A stretch of DNA of 40,893 nt from Euryarchaeota archaeon RBG_19FT_COMBO_56_21 (GTDB lineage: Archaea > Thermoplasmatota > Thermoplasmata > UBA10834): NCBI GenBank assembly GCA_001800815.1, contig MGWC01000031.1, positions 1 to 40,893 of the forward strand. The letters run 5' to 3'. The number at the start of each line of letters is the position of its first letter. The stretch's first letter is position 1. Position numbers and translations under genes: made by a program. Below are positions 24,212 through 33,991 of this stretch, in pieces. The notes beneath the pieces were generated by a model. That model had not been told where the DNA came from. It saw only the letters and a list, made by a program, of their open reading frames with translations, and did not search any database.

Positions 24212-26085
24212 AGAACCACCTCCTTGATGCCGGCCAAGCCTTCAACGATGAGTTGTTCGTCTGTATAATGCAGCATCGTCATGGCCTTCTCGGGACACCC
24301 CGCTCCGCATGCACCGCAACCCTTGCATGCAGCCTTGATCACCACAGCCTTCATACCTTTGGGACCGCGTTCTACGGTTATTGCTGAGTATGGGCAAAGC
24401 GTTGCACAGATCCCGCATCCGACACATAAGTCAGTATTCACTTCTGAGGCAATTGCCTCAGCAAGGACATACCCCTTGCTGAGAGGTATCGCAGCTCTTG
24501 ACGCCGCCGCGGCCGCCTGCGTCACACATTCCGTGATGTCAGATGGACCTCTGCAAGTCCCGCAGACATAGATTCCGTCCGTCGCGAAGTCAACCGGCCT
24601 CAGTTTCACGTGCGCCTCCAGGAAGAACCCCTCCTGTCCCAGCGGCACTTTGAGCATCTGCGATAGCTCACCAGCATCTGGCTGTGCGACCAGCGGTGTA
24701 GCGAGTATGACCATGTCGACGGGCATCGTCCGCTCAAGCTTCAGGGTCTCGTGGAAGTAGCCGACCGTGAGTTGGTTGCCCTCCATGTACACCCTCGGCA
24801 GATGCTCGGGCGTGTATCTGACGAACTTCACGCGCTTCTCCCTCGACTTGTTGTAGGTCAGCTCGTGCTCCACTCCGTACGCCATCACATCCCTGTTGAA
24901 CACGGTGACCTCAATCTTCTCGGAGGGTCCGAGCTTAGCCTCTTCGGCCTCGCCCTCCTCTCCCCTCTCTCTGCCGCGCCTCCTGCGTCTGCGATCGAGT
25001 ATCTCGTCGGGCACCTTCTGTTCGACAGGTATCTTCTCGACGACGGTGCCCGCCTTTTCCATCAGGCCGAGCATGTTCTCGTAGTTGTCCACGATGTTGA
25101 TGGCGTTCTTGATCCCGACGTTGCAGCATATCCTGGAGCAGTAGGACTTGTTCTGGCCCCTGGAGCCGACGCACTGAACGAATGCGACGTTCTTCAGCTT
25201 GGGCAGGGTCTTCTTCTTGCACAGGATCTCGAACTCGGTCAGCGTGACCACGTTCGGGTACTGGTTGTATCCGTAGAGCCCCTCGGGCACGAACTCCAGG
25301 GCGCCAGTCGCAACGATAATCGTTCCGATCTTGGCCTTGGTGTCCTCCTCCCCTTTGGTGCCGATGACAACATTGTAGTTCCCGATGAACCCCTCGACGC
25401 TCTTCATGGTGGAATTCAGATGGAGCTTGATGTTCTTGTGCGCCTTGACCTTCTCGATCAACGGCTTAATCGTTTCGGTTGCGCTCTTCTCTGTGACATA
25501 GAGATTGTTCAGGTTCTTGACGAATCCCCCGAGCTCTCCCTCCTTCTCCACCAGATGCACTGGGAAGCCCATGTCTGCAAGCGAGAGCGCCGCGGTCATT
25601 CCAGACACACCACCGCCGATGACGAGCCCGGTTGCAGCGACATCGACCTTGGCCTCTTCCTGGGCTTCGAGCAGTCGAGCCCTCGCGACACCCATCCTGA
25701 TGAGGTCCCTGGCCTTCCGGGTCGCCTTATCCTTCTCCTTCATGTGCACCCAGGAGCAGTGCTCCCGGATGTTGACGAACGTGAACAGGTACTTGTTCAG
25801 CCCGGCTGACTCGCAGGTCGCCTGGAACAGAGGTGCGTGAGTTCTGGGCGTGCAGCTCGCGACTATGACCCTGTTCAAGTTGTGCTTCCGGATGCCTTCT
25901 CTGATCGCGGTGAGGCCGTCATCAGCGCAGGTGTACAGATTGTCCGTCGCGTAGACGACATCCGGGAGTGTCTTGGCGTACTCTGCCACGGATGGCACAT
26001 CGACGAATCCGCCGATGTTCGAGCCACAGTGGCATACGAACACGCCGATCCTCGGCTTATCCTTTGTTTCGTTCTTCTCAGCCAT
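24208..26085 (-). CDS. HdrA C-terminal-module protein (split HdrA, second half)
   Basis: The 625-residue protein corresponds to module 2 of the tandem HdrAs: N-terminal HdrA domain with CHCG at 18-21, FAD-binding GGGVSGM near 158, CCNVG Cys region near 320, and C-terminal ferredoxin motifs CVGCGICATLCP and CKGCGACGAGCP. An insert of about 55 residues (333-390), with an arginine run followed by an acidic stretch, interrupts the FAD domain between the CC motif and NRDVMAYG. Together with the gene just upstream it makes one tandem-equivalent HdrA in two polypeptides. GC falls near its 3' end. Confidence 0.92.
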   Translation of the reverse strand: MAEKNETKDKPRIGVFVCHCGSNIGGFVDVPSVAEYAKTLPDVVYATDNLYTCADDGLTAIREGIRKHNLNRVIVASCTPRTHAPLFQATCESAGLNKYLFTFVNIREHCSWVHMKEKDKATRKARDLIRMGVARARLLEAQEEAKVDVAATGLVIGGGVSGMTAALSLADMGFPVHLVEKEGELGGFVKNLNNLYVTEKSATETIKPLIEKVKAHKNIKLHLNSTMKSVEGFIGNYNVVIGTKGEEDTKAKIGTIIVATGALEFVPEGLYGYNQYPNVVTLTEFEILCKKKTLPKLKNVAFVQCVGSRGQNKSYCSRICCNVGIKNAINIVDNYENMLGLMEKAGTVVEKIPVEQKVPDEILDRRRRRRGRERGEEGEAEEAKLGPSEKIEVTVFNRDVMAYGVEHELTYNKSREKRVKFVRYTPEHLPRVYMEGNQLTVGYFHETLKLERTMPVDMVILATPLVAQPDAGELSQMLKVPLGQEGFFLEAHVKLRPVDFATDGIYVCGTCRGPSDITECVTQAAAAASRAAIPLSKGYVLAEAIASEVNTDLCVGCGICATLCPYSAITVERGPKGMKAVVIKAACKGCGACGAGCPEKAMTMLHYTDEQLIVEGLAGIKEVVL

Positions 26086-26091
26086 GTATCA

Positions 26092-27387
26092 TCACGCTCC
26101 CGCCTGGACCATCGCCTCGACCGCTTTCGCAGCCGCGCTCGAGCCTTGGGCAACCGATTCTGGAATGTCCGCAGGACCTTGGGCGTAACCTGCAAGGAAC
26201 ACCCCTGGCACGCTTGTCCTTCCCAGATTGAGTATCCTGTCTGTGGATTCGAGGAACCCGAACTCGTCGGCCTTGAGGCCCAGTACCTTCGCCAGCTCCA
26301 GGGTCTCCTTTCTCGGGACGAGCGCCGTTGCCAGGACGACCATGTCGAACTCCTCGGACTGCTGTCTCCCTCCGACGTCGAACACGACCATCGGGTTGTG
26401 AGTCTCAGAGTTCTCCTGGACCGTTGCGTCGGAGTTGATGTATCTGACTCCGTAGTCGCGCTTTGCCCTCTCGACGTACTCGTAAAAGCCCTTCGCGCAC
26501 GCGCGCATGTCTTTGTAGAATACCGTGGATTCCATGTCGTCATGGTGCTCCCTGGCCAGCATGGCCTCCTTGGTGGAGTGCATGCAGCAGACGGCGCAGC
26601 AGTAGGGGTGGCCAATCTGCGGGTTCCTGGAGCCCACGCACTGGATGAACGCCATCTTGACAGGCCTCTTCTTGTCGCTCCGTCTTTCGATGTGTCCGTG
26701 TGTCGGTCCAGCGGCGTTGATCATCCTTTCGTACTCCATCGCCGTGAACACGTTGGGGTACCTGCCGTAGCCATACTCCGTTGAGCTGGATGGGTCCCAG
26801 ACATCGTAGCCCGTGGCAACTATGATCGACCCAACCTCGATCTCCAGAATCTGGTCCTTCATCTCGTAGTCGATGGCCTCTCTCTTGCAGGCCTTCTTGC
26901 AGTTCCCGCACTTGTCCTTGGTCATGTGGAGGCAATGCTCCTTGTCGATGGTCATGACCCTAGGCACGGCCTGCATGAAGGGCATGTATATTGCCTTCCT
27001 GTTGGCCAGACCCATCTCGAACTCGCTCGGGACCTTGCTGGGGCACTTCTCCAGGCACTCGCCGCAGCCAGTGCACATCGTCTCGTCGACGTACCTGGCC
27101 TTCTTCTGGACCTTCACCTTGAAACTCCCGACCTTTCCCTCAACTCCGACGACCTCTGCATAGGTTATCACATTCGTGTTCGGGTGGCTGAAGCAGTCGG
27201 CCATCTTGGGCGCCAGGATACATATCGAGCAGTCGTTCGTCGGGAAAGTCTTGTCCAGCTGTGCCATCCTCCCGCCAATGCTGGGAGACTTCTCCACAAG
27301 ATGGACAATTATTCCCTTATCCGCGAGATCTAGGGACGCCTGGATGCCTGCGACCCCTCCCCCTATCACCATGACAGACTTTTCCAT
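26092..27387 (-). CDS. HdrA N-terminal-module protein (split HdrA, first half)
   Basis: The 431-residue protein equals module 1 of the tandem HdrAs: GGGVAGIQ near residue 8, [18 protein letters not shown] near 47, ferredoxin CTGCGECLEKCP near 106, and a widely spaced second motif CLHMTKDKCGNCKKAC. That second motif matches the canonical HdrA at 34.6-36.7 kb, not the CIGCGIC form of the tandem copies. It stops 6 nt before the C-module gene. The GAGGT before the ATG serves as ribosome binding site. It probably pairs with the C-module subunit. Confidence 0.92.
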   Translation of the reverse strand: MEKSVMVIGGGVAGIQASLDLADKGIIVHLVEKSPSIGGRMAQLDKTFPTNDCSICILAPKMADCFSHPNTNVITYAEVVGVEGKVGSFKVKVQKKARYVDETMCTGCGECLEKCPSKVPSEFEMGLANRKAIYMPFMQAVPRVMTIDKEHCLHMTKDKCGNCKKACKREAIDYEMKDQILEIEVGSIIVATGYDVWDPSSSTEYGYGRYPNVFTAMEYERMINAAGPTHGHIERRSDKKRPVKMAFIQCVGSRNPQIGHPYCCAVCCMHSTKEAMLAREHHDDMESTVFYKDMRACAKGFYEYVERAKRDYGVRYINSDATVQENSETHNPMVVFDVGGRQQSEEFDMVVLATALVPRKETLELAKVLGLKADEFGFLESTDRILNLGRTSVPGVFLAGYAQGPADIPESVAQGSSAAAKAVEAMVQAGA

Positions 27388-27481
27388 TCAAAGACCTCTT
27401 CTACACTTATTGTCGAATCACGCGTTGTTGTCCTTCGGGTGACGCTTCCACTTGGCTACTGCGGTTGCCGTAATCCGTTCA

Positions 27482-27493
27482 CGGTTTTATGTG
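27482..27493 (-). promoter_or_regulatory. Candidate TATA box before the split hdrA genes
   Basis: The minus strand reads CACATAAAACCG in a 195-bp gap, about 100 bp before the hdrA N-half ATG. The gap is the only sizeable break in the 24-kb Hdr/Mvh run, so an internal promoter is plausible. Confidence 0.3.
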
Positions 27494-27582
27494 TTTCGTT
27501 GAGCGCCTGACTGCCCGACGCACTACCGCTTCTCATTTTGTTGTGTTTTCGTTCGTCCCGAGACGATATTGAGCGTCCCTGG

Positions 27583-27969
27583 TCACTTCCCAAGGAGACT
27601 CTGGACCTCCTTGCCCTTCTCAATCTCGGTGACCTTGACCTTGAACGGCGCCTTTTTCTTCTGCGCCTCCCGTGCGAACCTCTGACAGTTCGGGTACGTG
27701 CATGGTGAGCACTTCTGGTCCTTGCACGACAGCTCGATCAGCACGAGCCTCTCCCTTGTGTCCTGGGGCTTCGTTATCGGCTTCTTTATCTCGAACATCT
27801 TCGTCATTCGGGTCTCGAACGGCTTCTTCTTGGGGACAGTCCTGACGAACCTCTGGCAATTGGGATACGTGCACGGAGAGCACTTCCGGTCCCTGCATGA
27901 TAATTCGACCAAGAGGTATCTTTCCTCATCTTTCGGCGTCTTCTGTTCTTGTGCGGTCATTATTCTCAT
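27583..27969 (-). CDS. Small protein with two repeated Cys motifs (C-x4-C-x2-C-x4-C)
   Basis: The 128-residue protein has an internal duplication. The stretch L-V/I-E-L-S-C-R/K-D-x-K-CSPCTYPNCQRF occurs near residues 20-41 and again near 77-98, each giving four Cys (C-x4-C-x2-C-x4-C). Each unit could bind one Fe-S cluster or Zn. The linker and ends are lysine-rich; no signal peptide or membrane segment is seen. It follows the mvhD-hdrD gene by 12 bp and ends its operon segment. I do not recognise the family. ATG 27960, three codons downstream, is an alternative start. Confidence 0.8.
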   Translation of the reverse strand: MRIMTAQEQKTPKDEERYLLVELSCRDRKCSPCTYPNCQRFVRTVPKKKPFETRMTKMFEIKKPITKPQDTRERLVLIELSCKDQKCSPCTYPNCQRFAREAQKKKAPFKVKVTEIEKGKEVQSLLGK

Positions 27970-27981
27970 CCTTCCCTTTTC

Positions 27982-29580
27982 TCATTCGAGCGCATCTGCG
28001 ATGACCACGCTAAGGTCCTTGACTTGTATGTCGATCAGTTCTTTGGGCACCTGGGTCTTGTTCTCCAGCACGCAGTTGAGATGTATCATGCACTTGTAAC
28101 AGCCCGTGACGAGGCATTCGGCCCCGGTCTTCTTCGCCTCTTTGAGCCTGTCGACCTGCAGCTTCCGCGAGACCTCGTCGCATGTGGCCCATGCGCTCAC
28201 GCCGCAGCAGAGAGCCTTGTCCCTCGTGTTGTCCATCTCGACGATCTGCACGTCGGCGCCCTTGAGGGCGTTCCTCGGGGGGTCGTATATGCCGAGGTGT
28301 CTTCCGAGTCTGCAGGAGTCCTGGAAGGTCATCTTCCTGGGCGCCTTCTTGAACTTGAGCTTCCCCTCCTGGATGAGACTCTCCGCCAGCTCCGAGATGT
28401 GCATCATCTCGAAGTCGAAGTCCCCCATGAGGTCCTGGTAGTCCATGCGGAAGGTCCGCAGGCACTCTGGGCACGAGAACACGACCTTCCTGGCCCCTGA
28501 GGACTTTATCAGCTCCACGTTCTTCTTCATCAGCTTCTGAAGGCTCGCCTCGTCCCCCGTCCAGTTGAGGTCGTGCCCGCAACATACCTCGTCGTTGCTC
28601 ACGACCGGGGTGATGCCGCCTTTGTTCATTATCTTCACGACCGCCTGGGGTATGCCGGACATGTTCAGGTTCTTCCTGTCCTTGAAGATGGAATCGTAGT
28701 ACGACACGCAGCCCGTGAAATAGAACACGTCGCCCTTCTCTGCGATCTTCAGGTCGGGCGTCAGCCACCCCAGCCTGTTCTGCTTGAGGTTTGTGATTGC
28801 TTGGATCCTCATGACCGACTGCATCAGCCCGCCCTGAGAGCAGACCGGCACGTTGTCGAACTCCACCGCCTCGTTCCTCATGCCCCTGATGAAGCCCGAG
28901 TAGTCCACCTTGTAGGGGCACATCGAGTTGCACTGCTCGCATGTGACACAGGTCCAGACGTCCTTATTGGTCTGGACGTTCTCCACGAGTCCCTCGCTCG
29001 CCTTGAGGACGACGGTCCTGGGCGCGAAATCGGGGTTGTACTTTGCAACCGGGCACACTGTAGTGCACTTCCCGCACTCCACGCAGTCGAACGCGCCCGT
29101 GTCCTCGATGATCTGGTTCATCTTCTCCTTCAGATTCCCTGGGTTGCCCTTCTTCTTGGGGGACGCCTTGGGGAGCGGGTTCGGACCGAGCTTCCTGATC
29201 TGCTCCGTGAAATTCTTCATGGTGCTGGCGAACTTCTGTCCCTCGGACGCGGATATCCACTCGAGCCTCATCCGGTCCCTGCCGAGCCCTAGTTTGTCGA
29301 GGACCTCGGCCGTCATTGCCATCCTCTTCTCGGCCTCCTCGTTCCCGGAGATGTAGTGGCAGTCGCCTATGTGGCAGCCGGCCACGAGGACGCCGTCGGC
29401 CCCGAGCTCCAGGGCCTTGAATATGAAGTACGGTTCGACCCTTCCCGAGCACATGACCCGGATGATCCTGGCGTTTGGCGGGTATTGCATCCTGGAGACG
29501 CCTGCCAGGTCAGCACCTGCATAGGAGCACCAGTTGCAGCAGAAGGCGACGATGCTCGGCTCGAACTTCGCGTCCGTCAT
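27982..29580 (-). CDS. MvhD-HdrD (HdrC-HdrB) fusion protein
   Basis: The 532-residue three-part electron-transfer chain has MvhD at 1-135 (FCCNWC, GCHIGDCHY) and a Lys/Pro linker at 136-150. An HdrC-like double [4Fe-4S] domain follows (C166/169/172/176 and C211/214/217/221), then two CCG domains as in HdrB/HdrD (C291, C333/334, C370/373; C423, C458/459, C494/497). The intact CCG Cys suggest a noncubane cluster site that could reduce disulfides. It overlaps the tandem hdrA stop (ATGA). The MvhD-HdrD join would carry electrons from HdrA directly to a CCG active site in one polypeptide. Confidence 0.93.
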   Translation of the reverse strand: MTDAKFEPSIVAFCCNWCSYAGADLAGVSRMQYPPNARIIRVMCSGRVEPYFIFKALELGADGVLVAGCHIGDCHYISGNEEAEKRMAMTAEVLDKLGLGRDRMRLEWISASEGQKFASTMKNFTEQIRKLGPNPLPKASPKKKGNPGNLKEKMNQIIEDTGAFDCVECGKCTTVCPVAKYNPDFAPRTVVLKASEGLVENVQTNKDVWTCVTCEQCNSMCPYKVDYSGFIRGMRNEAVEFDNVPVCSQGGLMQSVMRIQAITNLKQNRLGWLTPDLKIAEKGDVFYFTGCVSYYDSIFKDRKNLNMSGIPQAVVKIMNKGGITPVVSNDEVCCGHDLNWTGDEASLQKLMKKNVELIKSSGARKVVFSCPECLRTFRMDYQDLMGDFDFEMMHISELAESLIQEGKLKFKKAPRKMTFQDSCRLGRHLGIYDPPRNALKGADVQIVEMDNTRDKALCCGVSAWATCDEVSRKLQVDRLKEAKKTGAECLVTGCYKCMIHLNCVLENKTQVPKELIDIQVKDLSVVIADALE

Positions 29581-32500
29581 GTCTTCGCCTCCTCCCTATC
29601 GAGGTCCTTCTTGAGGCACGCCTCAATCATGGTCAGAATCTGCTCGGTCTTGAAGTGCTTCGGGCTGATTGCTCTCGCACAGCATTCGACCGCGCACGAG
29701 CCGCACCCTTTGCATAGCGCCTCGTTGATCCTTGACTTGAAGACTCCCGGGGAGACCTCGACGATGCTGGGCGCGCCGTACTCGCAGATCTCCTCGCACC
29801 GGCCGCATGCGAGGCACTTTTCCTCGTCGACGACGCTCACGACGCCCTCGGCCTCGATGAACTCCTTGGACAGGACAGTGTTGACCCTCGCCGCCGCTGC
29901 CAGCGCCTGCGATATGCTCTCGCCTATCAGTCTGGGAGAGTGCGCGAGCCCGCACAGGAATATCCCGTCCGTCGCGAAGTCAACGGGCCTGAGCTTCATG
30001 TGTGCCTCCAGGAAGTACCCTTCCTTGTTCAGGGGCACCTTGAGCAACTTCGCCAGATCCTTGTTGTCCGGATTCGGGTGCGTCGCGGCGTTCAAGACCA
30101 GGTAGTCGGCGACTATCTTGACGCCCTGCTCTATGAACTGCTCCGTCACCTCGACCTCCAGCTTGTCGCCCTTCGCGGTGACCTTCGGGGGCGACTCGGG
30201 ATCGTATCTCAGGAACGTGACGCCCAGCCGGGCGGCCTCGTTGTAGTGCTCCTCCCTGAACCCGTAGGTCCTGATGTCCCTGTAGAGGATGTACACACTC
30301 GTTTCCGGGTGCTCCTGCTTGATCCTGATGGCGTTCGCCATGGCCGTCGAGCAGCACAGGCGGGAACAGTTCGGGTGCTCCTCGTTCCTGGAGCCGATGC
30401 ACTGGATGATGACGACGCTCTTCGCCTTCAGCTTCCCGTGGGCCAGCATCGTCCCCAGCTCGGTCTGCTTGATGACCTTCTTGTGCTTGCCGTGGAGGTA
30501 CTCAGTCGGCTCGTACTCTATGGCCCCGCTGGCGACGACTATCGCGCCGTGCTTGCTCTTCTCGCCGCTCTTCAGTGTGGATTCGAAGTTGCCGATGTAT
30601 CCCTTGAGCTCGGCTACATTGTCGTTGAGATGTACCTTGACGTTCTTGTTCTCCTGGATCTCCTTCTTCAGGCGCTTGAGCAGGTCCTGCGGATCGATTC
30701 CGGACAGCGTTTGGTAGATGCTCCTCAGGTGGCCACCCAGCTCCTTGTCCTTATCGACCAGGTGGACCTCGTATCCCGCATTGGCGATCTCCAGTGCCGC
30801 CGACATGCCGCTGAGCCCTCCGCCTATGACCAGCGCGGACGGAGTCACGGGTATCTTCGGCTGCGGGAGCGGCTCCAGCATCGCCGCTTTCGCCACCGAC
30901 ATGCGGACCAAGTCCTTGGCCTTCTGCGTGGCCTTCTCCGGCTCCAGCCTGTGCACCCACGAGCATTGGTCCCTGATGTTGGCCATCTCGAACAGGTACT
31001 TGTTCAGGCCGACCTCCCTGCAGGTGTTCTGGAACAGCGGCTCGTGCGTTCTCGGGGTGCAGCTCGCGACCACGACCCTGTTCAGGTCGTGCTTCTCGAT
31101 CATCTCCTTGATCTTCTTCTGCGTGTCGCCCGAGCACGTGTACAAGTTCCTCTCGGTGTAGACCACGTTCGGCAGCTTAGACGCGTACTCCAAGACCTCC
31201 GGCACGTTCACCACGGAGCCGATGTTGATCCCGCAGTGGCACACGAACACGCCGATCCGTGGTTCCTTCTTCGACACGTCCTTCTCCGCCGGATACTCCT
31301 TCTTCTTGACGAGGGTTCCCCGCTCCTTGGACAGCATCGCCGCGACCTTTCCGGCGGCGCCGCTGGCCTGCGCGATCGAGTCCGGGATGTCCTTCGGGCC
31401 AGAGAACGCCCCGCAAACGAAAATCCCTGGCACCGAAGTCTCCACGGGAGCTAGATCGTCCGTCTCGCAGAATCCGAACTTGTTGAGCTGGATGCCGAGC
31501 AACTTGGCCATGTCCGCAGCGGACGCGGGCGGCCTCGCGCCCGCCGAGAGGACCACGAGATCGAACTCCTCGTCCTCCAGCTCGGCCCCCGCGTGATATG
31601 TGACTATGAGGTTGTTCGTCTTCGGGTCCTCCGTGACCTTCGGGACCCGGTTGTTCCTGGCGATCCTGACGCCGTACTCGTTTTCGGCCCTCATCAGGTA
31701 CTCCTCGAACTCTTTTCCGAAGGCCCTGGTGTCCATGAAGAATATTGCGGTCTTCAGCCCGGGCACATGCTCTTGGCCTATGACCGCCTGCTTGAGCGCC
31801 GCCATGCAGCAGTAGGACGAACAGTATGTGTTCCCCGTCTGCGCATCCCTTGAGCCCACGCACTGCACGAAGGCGATCTTCCTGGGGACGTCTCCGTCCG
31901 ATGGGCGAATCATGTGCCCTTCCGTGGGACCGGAGGCACTCAGCATGCGCTCGAATTCGATGTTGGTGAGTACGTTCGGGTAGACACCGTGTCCGTACTC
32001 GATCTTCTTGCTCGCGTCGAAGACCTCGTAGCCTGGGCTCATGATGATGGCGCCGACATTGAGGATCTCCTCCTTGTCGGGCTCCATCGAATACTGGATG
32101 GCCTTCGCCTCGCAGAACTTCTCGCAGATCCCGCAGCCGATGCACAGCCCGCGGTCAATGGTGTACACGAGAGGCACCGCCTGCGGGAAAGGCACGTAGA
32201 TGGCCTTCTCGGGGGCCATATCTCTGTCGAAAGCGTTCACCCCTTCGATGGGGCAGTGTTCTGCGCAGACACCGCAGCCTGTGCACTTCTCGTCGATGAT
32301 GTACCTCGACCGCCTCGAGATTGTGACCTTGAAATCTCCGGCCTTTCCGTCGACCTTCTTCAGCTCACCGTGCGGGAGCATGGTGATGTTCTCGTGTCTC
32401 CCGGTGGCTACGAGCTTCGGCGACAGTATGCACATCGAGCAGTCGTTGGTCGGGAAGGTCTTGTCCAGCTGGGCCATTGTCCCGCCTATGCTGGCGGTGC

Positions 32501-32612
32501 CCTCGAGTATGTAGACCTTGTAACCTGAATCCGCAAGGTCGAGCGCAGCCTGCATACCCGCAGGCCCCCCTCCGACGACGAGGACCGCTCCGACGGTTTT
32601 TCCCTCACTCAT
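29577..32612 (-). CDS. Tandem HdrA-like flavoprotein (BamE-type), copy A
   Basis: The 1011-residue tandem HdrA has module 1 with GGGPAGMQ near residue 13, [25 protein letters not shown] and [12 protein letters not shown]. Module 2 has CHCG, GGGLSGM and terminal motifs [12 protein letters not shown] and [15 protein letters not shown] 32612 is chosen because AGGAGG lies upstream and the tandem homologues start at the same point; an open frame runs farther upstream inside mvhD but is only shadow sequence. It is flanked by mvhD upstream (8-nt overlap) and the mvhD-hdrD fusion downstream, giving the order expected of a BamDEF-like module. Confidence 0.94.
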   Translation of the reverse strand: MSEGKTVGAVLVVGGGPAGMQAALDLADSGYKVYILEGTASIGGTMAQLDKTFPTNDCSMCILSPKLVATGRHENITMLPHGELKKVDGKAGDFKVTISRRSRYIIDEKCTGCGVCAEHCPIEGVNAFDRDMAPEKAIYVPFPQAVPLVYTIDRGLCIGCGICEKFCEAKAIQYSMEPDKEEILNVGAIIMSPGYEVFDASKKIEYGHGVYPNVLTNIEFERMLSASGPTEGHMIRPSDGDVPRKIAFVQCVGSRDAQTGNTYCSSYCCMAALKQAVIGQEHVPGLKTAIFFMDTRAFGKEFEEYLMRAENEYGVRIARNNRVPKVTEDPKTNNLIVTYHAGAELEDEEFDLVVLSAGARPPASAADMAKLLGIQLNKFGFCETDDLAPVETSVPGIFVCGAFSGPKDIPDSIAQASGAAGKVAAMLSKERGTLVKKKEYPAEKDVSKKEPRIGVFVCHCGINIGSVVNVPEVLEYASKLPNVVYTERNLYTCSGDTQKKIKEMIEKHDLNRVVVASCTPRTHEPLFQNTCREVGLNKYLFEMANIRDQCSWVHRLEPEKATQKAKDLVRMSVAKAAMLEPLPQPKIPVTPSALVIGGGLSGMSAALEIANAGYEVHLVDKDKELGGHLRSIYQTLSGIDPQDLLKRLKKEIQENKNVKVHLNDNVAELKGYIGNFESTLKSGEKSKHGAIVVASGAIEYEPTEYLHGKHKKVIKQTELGTMLAHGKLKAKSVVIIQCIGSRNEEHPNCSRLCCSTAMANAIRIKQEHPETSVYILYRDIRTYGFREEHYNEAARLGVTFLRYDPESPPKVTAKGDKLEVEVTEQFIEQGVKIVADYLVLNAATHPNPDNKDLAKLLKVPLNKEGYFLEAHMKLRPVDFATDGIFLCGLAHSPRLIGESISQALAAAARVNTVLSKEFIEAEGVVSVVDEEKCLACGRCEEICEYGAPSIVEVSPGVFKSRINEALCKGCGSCAVECCARAISPKHFKTEQILTMIEACLKKDLDREEAKT

Positions 32613-33057
32613 CTTGAGCAGCCTCCTGGGAAATCGGACCCAGCTTCTCGAGGTCTGAGACCATCTTCTTGATCGTGTCCGCGAACTTCCTCCCCTCGGA
32701 GCCCGCAATCCACTCCACCTTGAACCTCTGGGGCTCGATGCCCGCCTCGTCCAGGAAGGTCTCCAAGAAGTCGCCCCGTATCGCGGTCTTCTCATTCCCG
32801 TTGATGTAGTGGCAGTCCGCAGGGTGGCAACCCGCTACAATCACACCGTCTGCGCCCAGCGCGAACGCCTTGAGGACGAATGCTGGGTCGACTCGGCCCG
32901 AGCACATGACCCTGATGACTCTCACGTTTGGGGGATACTGTAGCCTTGTGGTCCCTGCCAGGTCCGCGCCTGCGTATGAACACCAGTTGCAGCAGAAAGC
33001 CACGATCCTGGGCTCGTAAACAGCCTCGTGGTCGGTCTTCTGTGCGCCCGCCTCCAT
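32605..33057 (-). CDS. mvhD: MvhD-type [2Fe-2S] electron-transfer protein
   Basis: The 150-residue MvhD has C22, C23 and C26 in [15 protein letters not shown] and [10 protein letters not shown]. It links the HdrABC genes upstream to tandem hdrA copy A downstream, starting 4 bp after hdrB and overlapping hdrA by 8 nt. It may serve either HdrA. Confidence 0.95.
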   Translation of the reverse strand: MEAGAQKTDHEAVYEPRIVAFCCNWCSYAGADLAGTTRLQYPPNVRVIRVMCSGRVDPAFVLKAFALGADGVIVAGCHPADCHYINGNEKTAIRGDFLETFLDEAGIEPQRFKVEWIAGSEGRKFADTIKKMVSDLEKLGPISQEAAQDE

Positions 33058-33061
33058 GGTG

Positions 33062-33991
33062 TCAGTACCCCTTTAGCTTTCTGAGGAATGAGTGAGCGGA
33101 TACGTGGTGCGTGTCGAACCCGAGCGAGATCGGGTCTATGCCCATGGCGAGCGCCTGAAGCTGGGCGACGTGCATGACGGGGATACCATCCTTCGAGAGG
33201 CTCTTCTGGGCGTTGTCGAACTGCAGCAGACAGAACGGGCATCCTGTGACGATACAGTCAGCTCCCGCCGTGGAGATCTTGGCGCATTTGTCCAGCGTCA
33301 GCGCGTTTGCGAGGTCCACAACGTGCGACCTCACGCCGCCTCCAGCGCCGCAGCAGTCCAACCTGTCCTCGTAGTCCACGCTCGTGGCACCGCAGGCCTT
33401 CACTATGTTGTCTATCATGACGGGGTCGTTCGGGTCTTCGAAAGTTGCGTGCTCGGTTGGCCTGAGGTAGTGGCAACCGTAGTGCACTGCCACCCTGATG
33501 TTCTTGAGCGGGTGCATGGTCTTCTCCTTGATGGCGTCGAGCCCGAAGTCCTTGACCATGAGCTCGACGTAATGTCTGACCTTGACCGGCTCGAAGACCC
33601 GCCTCTTGCCCTCGGTTCTGACGGGCACTCCAGTGTATTTCTTGCCTATCTGCGCGAGGACCCTGTTGACCTTGCCCATGCTCTTGGGCTCCTGAAGATA
33701 CTCGGTAGCCTTCAAGAGCGATGCGAGGCATCCGTTGCACACGGTCAGTATCTGTCTCCGCTCGTCCTGGGCGAGCACCAGGTTCCTGCTGGCGAGCAGG
33801 AGCCACGTGTCCTTGTCGGTCGAGTAGAATATGCCTGGCACGGGACAGCATGAGAACTCCTGGCTGTCCTTCACGTCGAGGTTGAAGCCATCCTTCCCGG
33901 TGACCCATCTCACGGCGTACTCGATGCCGGGGTACCTGTTCGGTATTACGCACCCGAAGAAGTACAGGTAGGAGTTCGAGGGGTTGATCAC
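33062..33991 (-). CDS. hdrB: Heterodisulfide reductase subunit B
   Basis: The 309-residue HdrB holds the two noncubane [4Fe-4S] clusters that cleave CoM-S-S-CoB-type disulfides. The first CCG set is C14, C48/C49, C85/C88 and the second is C173, C213/C214, C251/C254, so both are complete. The GTG start overlaps the hdrC stop (GTGA) and follows a GGAGGTGA site, indicating translational coupling. The natural disulfide is unknown here, because no methanogenesis genes are seen in the window. Confidence 0.96.
   Translation of the reverse strand: MINPSNSYLYFFGCVIPNRYPGIEYAVRWVTGKDGFNLDVKDSQEFSCCPVPGIFYSTDKDTWLLLASRNLVLAQDERRQILTVCNGCLASLLKATEYLQEPKSMGKVNRVLAQIGKKYTGVPVRTEGKRRVFEPVKVRHYVELMVKDFGLDAIKEKTMHPLKNIRVAVHYGCHYLRPTEHATFEDPNDPVMIDNIVKACGATSVDYEDRLDCCGAGGGVRSHVVDLANALTLDKCAKISTAGADCIVTGCPFCLLQFDNAQKSLSKDGIPVMHVAQLQALAMGIDPISLGFDTHHVSAHSFLRKLKGY

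Noticed and set aside
29940..31454. A 504-aa plus-strand frame antisense to tandem hdrA copy A
   Set aside because: Leu/Val/Arg-rich shadow of a GC-rich gene; no motifs and no ribosome binding site. Similar antisense frames throughout the Hdr run were dropped for the same reason.
32613..32795. Longer N-terminus (61 residues) of tandem hdrA copy A
   Set aside because: The extra part lies inside mvhD in another frame and is Arg/Ser-rich; ATG 32612 has AGGAGG and matches homologue starts.
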